In this document: one piece after another, positions 56,801 to 64,000 of the stretch
How the letters are laid out: each line of letters starts with the position of its first letter
How positions within the stretch are numbered: the first letter of the stretch is position 1
Assembly: GCF_963576675.1 (NCBI RefSeq)
Contig: NC_088911.1
Span: 86,643,256-86,707,255, forward strand
From: Euphorbia lathyris
Taxonomy: Eukaryota; Streptophyta; Magnoliopsida; Malpighiales; Euphorbiaceae
Direction: 5' to 3'
DNA length: 64,000 nt
The notes under the pieces: model-generated
Told to the model about the DNA's origin: nothing
Seen by the model: only the letters and a program-made list of their open reading frames with translations
The model's database searches: none
Made by a program: the position numbers and the translations under genes

Positions 56801-59800
56801 AATATAATCGCAGATAATCATACAGGGGGAGATCTCCACTCAGGCACAATCCAAAGTCCTTCAGTAACTTCAACAGGATGAAATGATTCCTGAAACAGAT
56901 GCAGAATGACTGTAACCAATATCCATTGAAACGCAACCGAATAAAGAGAGCTTATTATTAGCCAAACGTATGACTAATGAGATTAACAATTTTATCTTCC
57001 AAATAAAAGTAAATGCATTCATAAACAAATTCTGATTAAGTGTTTACTAATTCATAATTTCTATGGGACTTTTCTTTGTCCCCGTATAGCCCATAAAGTT
57101 ATGATACAATCTAAAAGAGAGGTCAGTATCTTGTATAGATGTATTTCCTGGGGCTTTCTGGTAAAAAATGCTACGTGCAAGTGGCCTTTCATAGGAATAA
57201 AACTCTCTTATATTAGATCTTCAGGAAACCTTTTACCTGCATCACCAAAATGAGAGTAGTTCTAATACATGAGAGTCAACTCCGCAATGATGTGGTCAAA
57301 TTCATTTTGACATGTCCTCTGTTGACCAAAACCGTAAGAAAAGGAACTATGGTAAGATCCAATTACCTGTTAAATTTTCTTTTCTCCATAATTGCAAGTT
57401 ATGAAGAAACAGGGAATGGTCAATTAAGTCGTAGATTACAATCTAAATAAAGCCGATATGAGGATACAGGACAGACTTCTTTCTTTCTTTTATCAATAAA
57501 AGTTTCATGAGATAATATCCGTTGGTTCACCTGGTAACCATTTTTGCAATGAGATGTCAACACACTGTTCATACAGACACGACACAAGCAAATTACTAGT
57601 CTTCTTAGTGCTGATATTTATTGTAAGCTAAGAAAGGACATCACAGGATTTAGATTCTGTAAAGATATAGGATTACATAATTAATTTCATTTAGTATTTT
57701 CGCAAGGGAAGGCTTGCCCCCAATACACCCTTGTGGTGGGACCCCTCCCCGGACCCTCGCTCAGCGGGGACGCGTAATGCGACCGGGCCGCCCTTTTTTT
57801 TTTTTTTTTAGTATTTTCGCACCTCTCTCACACTCTCAGTTCTAATACTCTTTTTTTTTTTTAAGGAAAGGCCAAGTTCTGAATATTTGTTTCAGGTATA
57901 CTTCTTGTCACAACTAAATTTGGACAGCTAACTCACTAGACTGAGCCTAGACAAAATAAATCAAGAACATTCCTATATAAGTGATGAAGAATCCAAAAAA
58001 CATATAAAATTCACATTGACCATTAACTCCTAAATAATCAATAAGACGCAGAATAGTTGATAAATTAGTGCATAAGATGAAATTTGCAACGTCATAAGAG
58101 AGAACAAAAAAGAAAGTAAAACCTGAGTCTTTCGAACCCAGTCATATTGCTCGCCAATTTTAACCTCATAAGCTGGTATCTTCTTCAAGCCTATAGAGTC
58201 AGCAGCTTGTGCAAGGCACATGTCCACATTTTGGCATTCAGGAAATATGGAATCAATGCAGATCTAACAAAAACATGATTTGCAAGATGGATTAAGAGAA
58301 CAGTTTATCTAATATTGGATTCTATCTCAAGGCTTTGAATAGAGAATCAAGTAGATGATATTAAAAAATTACCACACTTATCAGTTATCACAGATCTTAA
58401 TGTGAAATCTCCCTTGTTAAGATGATTTTTCCACATTACCCTGCCTCACAAAACTTTACAGCTTTTGAAAATGCATTTCAGTATGCAGAGAGAGTGTGAT
58501 AAACTGTTCCAAAATTGCCAAAACTAAGACTATAATTTTTAATCATTGTTGATTTCATGCGATTTGAAAAAGACTGGTATTCATATCCAGCGAAGTCCTA
58601 CAAATTCACAAAAATCTCTGATAAAAACTCATGTAATCGTCTGTATCGTGGCTCTATGTATTTAGCATACATGAACAGTAATCAACATAGTAATCCATAA
58701 TTAACAATTCACAATAACATACAAGAAAAGTAACCTAATGTACATAATTCACAATAACATACCAAAAAAAAAAAAAAGATTCTCCTGTGCACCGAGGAAT
58801 TCTATAATCTGATTACATGCAGATTCTGGACGGCATACCTTCATCATTGGCCAAAGAATTTCATTACTTAATGACCACCAAATTTGTGTAAAAATTTAAA
58901 CCTACAAGTTCTTATACTTTTGTAATTTGTACTACTATTGTTGCTGTAACTCTGTTCCTTGGTGAATTTATAGCATAGTACAAACTAAATTATTCCGAAG
59001 AAACTTGAACCAAGTCATTTATGGTCCACCTCTTCTTCTTGGCGCTCCTTCCTAAATTCAATCATTAAGGTCCATAGATATGGCCAAATCATCTAAATAT
59101 CTCTAGACTTTTCCACAAAATTTTGATTTCTATAGTTCATTAGTATTCATTTTTCAACCAATAAATTCAAATACAGGAGATATAAAGAAAAATAAATAAA
59201 TGCGCACTCAAAGACTACAGAAATATGAGAAATCCATTGCATTTCATTCTACATAAATCAATATCAGAATACAAAGGGCACCTCACTAGAGCTGTCAGAG
59301 TCATCCTGTTGATCTACACTGATAGAGCTTGCACCAAAGCATAAAAGAGCTTCTGAAAGCGTATCCTGATAACACAAAAAGCAGTGTGCATGTCAAATTA
59401 CATGAGAGCTTCAAGAATAACTCCACTTCCAAAAAAAAAAAAAAACTGACTTAACAAGAAAAAAAGACTTCGTTCCTTCATTGTATAGGTTTTGGGATTT
59501 TTCTTTTTATATACTTTTAGCTTGTTCAGAGACTTCAGAATCTTTGATATTTGGTAGAAGAGCTGGAACGTAACACCTTATTTACATCCAAAATTCAAGA
59601 TAGAATTCTGCAGAAACTTCTACTGAAAATAGCTTCATTTCAGGCAAGAATCGTATCAAGAGATGCTCATTAGCAACTCAATCAATCCAAAAACAATAAT
59701 TACACAAAACAAAATGTTACAGTGAATAGAAAAGTTGGAGGAAGAAAAAGGGAACAATCGATAAACATTAAAAAAAAAAAGGGTGCTCACAGAGACATCT

Positions 59801-60039
59801 TTGGGACAGCGAATGCGAACAGAAAGGTAAGCAGGTGAATCAGGAGGAGCAGCAAGTGAAGTGCAATAAGGAACGCAAAAATAAGAAGTTTGAACCGGGG
59901 AAAAGAGAGAAAAAATGGTTTTCTTCCCATATTGACATTTGGATTTAAAGCATGAAATTGGAGAAAGTGGTGATGAGGGATGAACTGGGCCTCGATACAG
60001 ATTGTAGGCTAGGTGTTTGAAGAAATAACTCTTTGACAT
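53869..60039 (-). CDS. Ribosomal protein L11 methyltransferase (PrmA)-like protein (7 exons, 377 aa)
   Basis: Minus-strand exons, 5' to 3': 60039-59791, 59365-59282, 58263-58123, 56889-56824, 56422-56255, 54406-54086, 53973-53869; all introns are GT-AG and the sum is 1134 bases in one frame. It would transfer methyl groups from S-adenosylmethionine to lysines of L11 or a related protein. Signatures: [14 protein letters not shown] at 190-203, SAM-binding LDYGTGSG at 221-228, GVDVDP at 244-249 and [11 protein letters not shown] at 306-316, and the usual family end ([17 protein letters not shown]). The first ~65 residues are basic and Ser/Pro-rich with few acidic residues, which suggests an organelle transit peptide (inference). 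Introns are enlarged by a hAT-type MITE and two SINEs. The gene looks intact. Confidence 0.93.
54826..55490. mobile_element. hAT-type MITE in intron 5 of the PrmA-like gene
   Basis: The ends TAGGGCTGTAAATG and TTTACAGCCCTA are inverted copies, flanked by an 8-bp duplication CAAGAATA (54818-54825 and 55491-55498). Sub-terminal parts are packed with GCTCGGCTCG/CGAGCC words, a known pattern of plant hAT MITEs. No coding capacity. Confidence 0.9.
55730..55927 (+). mobile_element. Au-type SINE (full length) in intron 5 of the PrmA-like gene
   Basis: A tRNA-derived head with an A box (CTTGGCGCAACGG) and a B box (GGGTTCGAGTC) is followed by the Au-SINE body (GGTGGGACCCCTCCCGGACC, GGGGACGCGTAG) and a T-run end. 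It is flanked by an 18-bp duplication TGTCGAGTTAGAAGGTTT (55712-55729 and 55928-55945). It is oriented antisense to the host gene. Confidence 0.92.
57705..57806 (+). mobile_element. 5'-truncated Au-type SINE in intron 3 of the PrmA-like gene
   Basis: This has only the 3' half of the SINE at 55730 (from AGGGAAGGCTTGCCCCCAAT to the T-run). It has its own 15-bp duplication TTTAGTATTTTCGCA (57690-57704 and 57807-57821), so it is an independent, truncated insertion. Same orientation as the full copy. Confidence 0.88.
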
Positions 60040-60321
60040 TTCTAGCTGAGACTTGATAGATAGCTATTTAGCAGAGAAGACGTTGTTCACGCTGCTACAA
60101 TTGCTAACGGTTAACCATTAGAATTTGATGGGGGTGTTCAAAATGGAGATAATTACAATCTTACCTCTTCAAAATGGAGATAAACATGTTTTAGCTCCTT
60201 GGTTTGAGACTACAACACTTACGTGCTTTCATATGCTGATATGCCTTTGTTATTTGATGGGTATAGAAATATGTACTTGAGGCTAAGTTTGCAGGGTAAT
60301 TTTACTATATAATAACAAATA
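60040..60321 (-). promoter_or_regulatory. Upstream region of the PrmA-like gene
   Basis: This must hold the 5' UTR and promoter of the minus-strand gene. I see no clear TATA box. A short interrupted inverted repeat around GCTAACGGTTAACC (60101-60114) is present. Otherwise nothing recognisable. Confidence 0.4.
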
Positions 60322-61067
60322 GGCAAAAAGCATCCTGAGACCCCTGATCTTTCATTGTTTGGTGCATTAAGCCCTCGATCTTTTATTTAGACACATTAAG
60401 CCCCTGATCTCTTATCATTTGGTGCATTAAGCCCTCGATCTTTCATTTAGACACATTGAGCCCTTGATCTTTCATACATGGGTGTATTAGGCCCTTCCAT
60501 AAATCAATTAATATATAGGTTTATTAAGGACATGTTTGGTTAGGTTTATATAACTGCAGCGTTTCGCATTTTCTATGGACACTGCAACATTTTGGAGCTT
60601 TTCACGAAAAGCTTTTTTCATGAACAGTTGTTTGTAGTTACTTGTTATTGATAAAATTACCCTTCTTATTTCCACAAAATGTGCTTCAATTTTAACATTA
60701 TTTTTATTTTTAGAACATAATTATCGAAAAACAAGGTTTTGTTGTGTTCAATAAATTTTTTATTTTTTATTTAAATTATTTTTATTAATTTGTATAATAT
60801 ATTTTTTATTTTAGAATTTGTTATTTTTAGAACATCATTTGTTGTCACACCAAACATGCCCTTAATAAACCTATATATTAATTGATTTATAGAATGACAT
60901 AATACACCCATATATGAAAGATCAAGGGCTCAATGTGTCTAAATGAAAGATCGATGGCTTAATGCACCAAATGGTGAAAGATCAGGGGTTCAATGTGTCT
61001 AAATAAAAGATCGAGGGCTTAATGCACCAAACAATGAAAGATCAGGGGCCTCATGATGCTTTTTGCC
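60322..61067. mobile_element. MULE-type MITE with long inverted termini
   Basis: The termini are inverted copies starting GGCAAAAAGCATC and run over about 200 bp, containing repeated phrases 'gatctttcat..ggtgcattaagccctcgatc'. A perfect 9-bp duplication TAACAAATA flanks it (60313-60321 and 61068-61076). No coding capacity. Confidence 0.9.
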
Positions 61068-61342
61068 TAACAAATAATATATTAAAATTAGAGTAACTTA
61101 TTATCGAGAGATAAAAGTTTATACCTCCTTTTATCACATAAATTATTCAGTATGCCCGACACGACCCACAACTAATTAACTGATTAGCAGTTACAATCTT
61201 GTTAGTCAGTTAAGCTTCTTCTATAAATAGCTTTTACTGTAATCTCATCATCATTATGTTACGTATTGTAATTTTGTAATCTTCAATTCCTTTGATCAAT
61301 AATACTTTTCTTCCAATTCATTTTACTTTGATCTTCTCTAGA

Positions 61343-61354
61343 TGGTATCAGAGC
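61343..61354 (+). promoter_or_regulatory. Primer-binding site of copia element G
   Basis: TGGTATCAGAGC, initiator-Met tRNA type, 16 bases before the gag ATG at 61370. Confidence 0.9.
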
Positions 61355-61369
61355 TTCTGCAAGAGATCA

Positions 61370-64000
61370 ATGGTTAATTGGAAACGAAATCAAAAGAGAA
61401 ACAACAAATTTCAGATCCTTGAATCCGAAAGTGAAGAAGAGGAACAAATTCACATCAATTCAAGTACAGATCGTAATCAAGAAAAGACAGAAGAGATGAC
61501 TAATACATATGGTTCTCAGTTTGAGCTTCACAATTCAGATCACCCTGGAGTATCCCTTGTAAGTGCACCACTAACTATAATCAATTATCTTTCTTGGTTA
61601 AGGGCAATCAAAATAGGTTTAGCAGCAAAAGATAAGTTGGATTTTGTTTTGAATGATGATCTTAAACCTGCACTTAATTCTCCATTGTTCAAGAAATGGC
61701 AAAGATGCGATAAAATGGTTATATCTTGGGTCTTAGCTTCAATTTCTAAGGATTTAGCAGAATCTTTCTTTTATGCAAAAACTGCAAGAGAGCTTTGGCT
61801 AGAATTAGAACAGAGATATGGAGAGTCAAATGGGCCATTGATTTATCAAGTAAAGAAAGATCTGGCAACATTGATTCAGGGAGATTTACCAATTTGTGTG
61901 TATTACACGAGGATGAAGAAGTTGTGGGAAGATCTTGCAGTTTTGAACCATGTGCCTATCTGTAATTGTGATGTTACAGTCAAGAAAATGACTGACTTAA
62001 TAGAAGAAGATCACTTAATGCAGTTTCTCATGGGTCTTAATGACACTTATGAGTAAACAAGGAATCAGATTTTAATGACAGATCTCGTTCCATCTGTTAA
62101 TAAGGCATATTCAATGGTGCAGAAAATGGAAAAACAGAAGCAAAATGTGACTAATGGTAGTGGAATGCAATCTGATAGATTGGAAATTGCAAATGCTGCA
62201 AATGTTGTTATTCCCAAAAGAGAGAAGACTGAGGGGGAACAGGCCAAAGAATACATGTTTTGCTCCCATTGCAAAAAACCCGGCCATTTGAAGGATACAT
62301 GTTTTAAACTTAAAGGCTATCCAGACTGGTACAAGCCCAAGAAAAGAGGAGTTAAAAAGACTTCAAATCAATATGCTCACAATGTACAAGAAGAGAGCAG
62401 TATCAATGGGGATATAGATGCAGATCAAGAACAAACTCAGTTTTTCTCCAACTTTCTGCAGAAAGAATTTCAGAAGTTCATGTCCAAGAAAGCCACAAAT
62501 TTAGCCTGCTTCACTGGTTTTGGAGGTAATGTTACTGATTATACCAATCTGAAATGTATGGATGCAGATGACTGGATAATTGACTCTGGTGCAAGCTCGC
62601 ATATGTGTGCAAAACTTGAAAATTTCATTACCACTTCTCACTTACCAAATGCACAAAAGGTAGTTCTACCAGACGGAACTACAAAGATGATAACACAAAA
62701 GGGTATTGTCAAGTTCAGTGATAAATTTCAATTGAGAAATGTCTTATGTGTGCCGAGTTTTCAGTTCAATCTTTTGTCAGTAGGGCAATTGTTGAAAAAA
62801 GAAGATATTGGGATCAGTTTTTACTCAACTCACTGTATTTTATAGGACCTGAAGACTAAAGAGTTGTTGGCAGTGGGACACATGGATGGGGGACTTTATA
62901 GACTATCAAAATGTTCTTTTCGTCCACAGTTGCTACAAGGTGATGTTGCTACTTTTAATAGTACAGTTTCTACTGAAATAGTCAATAATGAAAGTGTGTA
63001 TTGGCACTGTAGACTAGGCCATGTGTCTTGGAAAAAGTTGAAGCATGTTCCCAGTATCAGTTGTAAGGAAACATTGATTCCATGTGAAATCTGTCCAATT
63101 GCTAAACAACATAGGCTTACTTTTCAAAATAGTGTGTCAATGTCCAATTCAATTTTAGAACTCTTGCATACAGACATTTGGGGTTCTTATCACTTGAATT
63201 CCACCAACAATGCTAGATTTATTCTTACTATAGTGGATGATCACTCAAGAGCTTTATGGACCATATTACTTATTTCAAAAACAGAAGAGTGGGCATCTAT
63301 GAACAAATTTATATTGCTGGTGCAAAATCAATTCAGTACCAAAGTTAAGAAGATCAGAAGTGACAATGGTACTGAATTCATTAGTCATGCTTTTCAGAAT
63401 ATGTTATCTACCTTTGGTATTTTACATCAAAAAGCTTGTGCATATACACCCCAGAAGAATGGAGTTATTGAGAGAAAGCACAAGCATCTTTTAAAGGTGG
63501 CAAGAGCACTACTTTTCTAGTCAGGAATTCCTAATACATTTTGGGAAGAAGCTATCAAAACTGCCACCCATATAATCAACTTACTACCAGTAGAAGGCCT
63601 TGATTGGAAAACACCATTTGAGAGGCTCTATAAAAGATCTCCAGACTACACAAATCTCAAGATCTTCGGTTGCTTATGCTTTGTTTCAAATTTGCAACCA
63701 CATAAAGATAAATTTGAAGCGAGAGCCTTCAAAGCAGTCTTCATGGGCTATGCTTCAGGACAGAAGGGCTATATTGTTTATAGGCCTGACACTAATCAAT
63801 TTCTCATTTCCAGAGATGTTAAATTCCAAGAAAATACTTTCCCTTTTAAACACTCTTCATCTCAAACTCCACTATCAGACTCTCTTACCATTTTTCCCAA
63901 CCAGCATATATCTGAACCTTTTAATTCACCAATCACAATCACTTCTCCTCTTACTTCAGATCCCTTACAAAACCCAAATGACTTACTAGTCTCACCATTT
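61370..64000 (+). pseudogene. gag-pol of copia element G, three in-frame stops, incomplete
   Basis: One frame read through stops TAA 62054-62056, TAG 62843-62845 and TAG 63518-63520. In order: gag domain (NYLSWLRAIKIGLAAKDKL, ELWLELEQRYGESNG), one zinc knuckle (CSHCKKPGHLKDTC followed by FKLKGYPDWYK), protease (DDWIIDSGASSHM), integrase zinc finger (WHCRLGH, CEICPIAK) and core (VDDHSRALWT, RSDNGTEF, NGVIERKH), then the post-integrase segment (FWEEAIKTATHIINLLP, FMGYASGQKGYIVYRP). RT and RNase H would lie to the right of the window. Confidence 0.9.

Larger units (their letters stand above)
61100..64000 (+). mobile_element. Copia element G, 5' LTR and internal part, runs off the window
   Basis: Primer site TGGTATCAGAGC at 61343-61354 with an LTR-like stretch before it (TATA box TCTATAAATAG near 61220). 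The LTR start is not certain (somewhere in 61080-61150). Gag and pol follow; the 3' part lies beyond the window. It differs from the A/B/C family: single zinc knuckle, no -1 frame change between gag and pol. Confidence 0.85.

Overview
The window is nuclear DNA of a flowering plant, most likely a eudicot. It shows spliced genes with GT/GC-AG introns, copia and gypsy retrotransposons with plant-type primer sites, an Au-type SINE, L1-type LINE remains and several miniature inverted-repeat elements. I cannot name the species. About three quarters of it is transposon sequence; ordinary genes occupy only about 45.7-60.0 kb.

Layout, left half (1-43 kb). 1-5.4 kb holds a broken Sirevirus-type copia element (A: 3' ORF, polypurine tracts, one LTR, primer site, first gag codons), set between stretches that look like a gypsy element. 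5.4-9.07 kb is the primer site and 3.2-kb LTR of a minus-strand Ogre/Tat-type gypsy element, with a nested MULE-type MITE and a GC-rich palindromic tandem array. A fold-back element (9.07-9.6 kb) follows. A LINE (9.6-23.1 kb) is split by a complete Sirevirus-type element B (10285-21798, target duplication GTTCT). From 24.2 to 43.0 kb there is a four-level nest: minus-strand copia F contains a MULE-type element E (duplication GCCTTTGAC). E contains an LTR D (duplication CATTG), which contains complete Sirevirus-type element C (26586-38058, duplication TTCAT) and a gypsy fragment.

Layout, right half (43-64 kb). A hAT-type MITE is followed by three host genes. The first is a Yippee zinc-binding protein gene (plus, 5 exons, 129 aa). 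The second encodes an Arg/Ser/Lys-rich nuclear-type protein (plus, 3 exons, 591 aa, one GC-AG intron). The third encodes a ribosomal protein L11 methyltransferase (PrmA)-like protein (minus, 7 exons, 377 aa), convergent with the second and carrying a hAT-type MITE and two Au-SINE insertions in its introns. Two more MULE-type elements lie in the gene spacers, and another broken copia element (G) runs off the right edge.

The most unusual material is the A/B/C Sirevirus-type family. It carries a ~950-residue extra ORF after pol, preceded in B and C by a TATA-like box and leader that suggest its own promoter. A stem in the LTR leader shows compensatory changes between copies. In B and C pol restarts in the -1 frame just after the gag stop. 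The words CTGA/TCAG are strikingly over-represented. Every pol and extra-ORF copy has stop codons or frameshifts, so no copy looks autonomous; only the gag of C is open. The three host genes look intact and show no evident functional link to each other.
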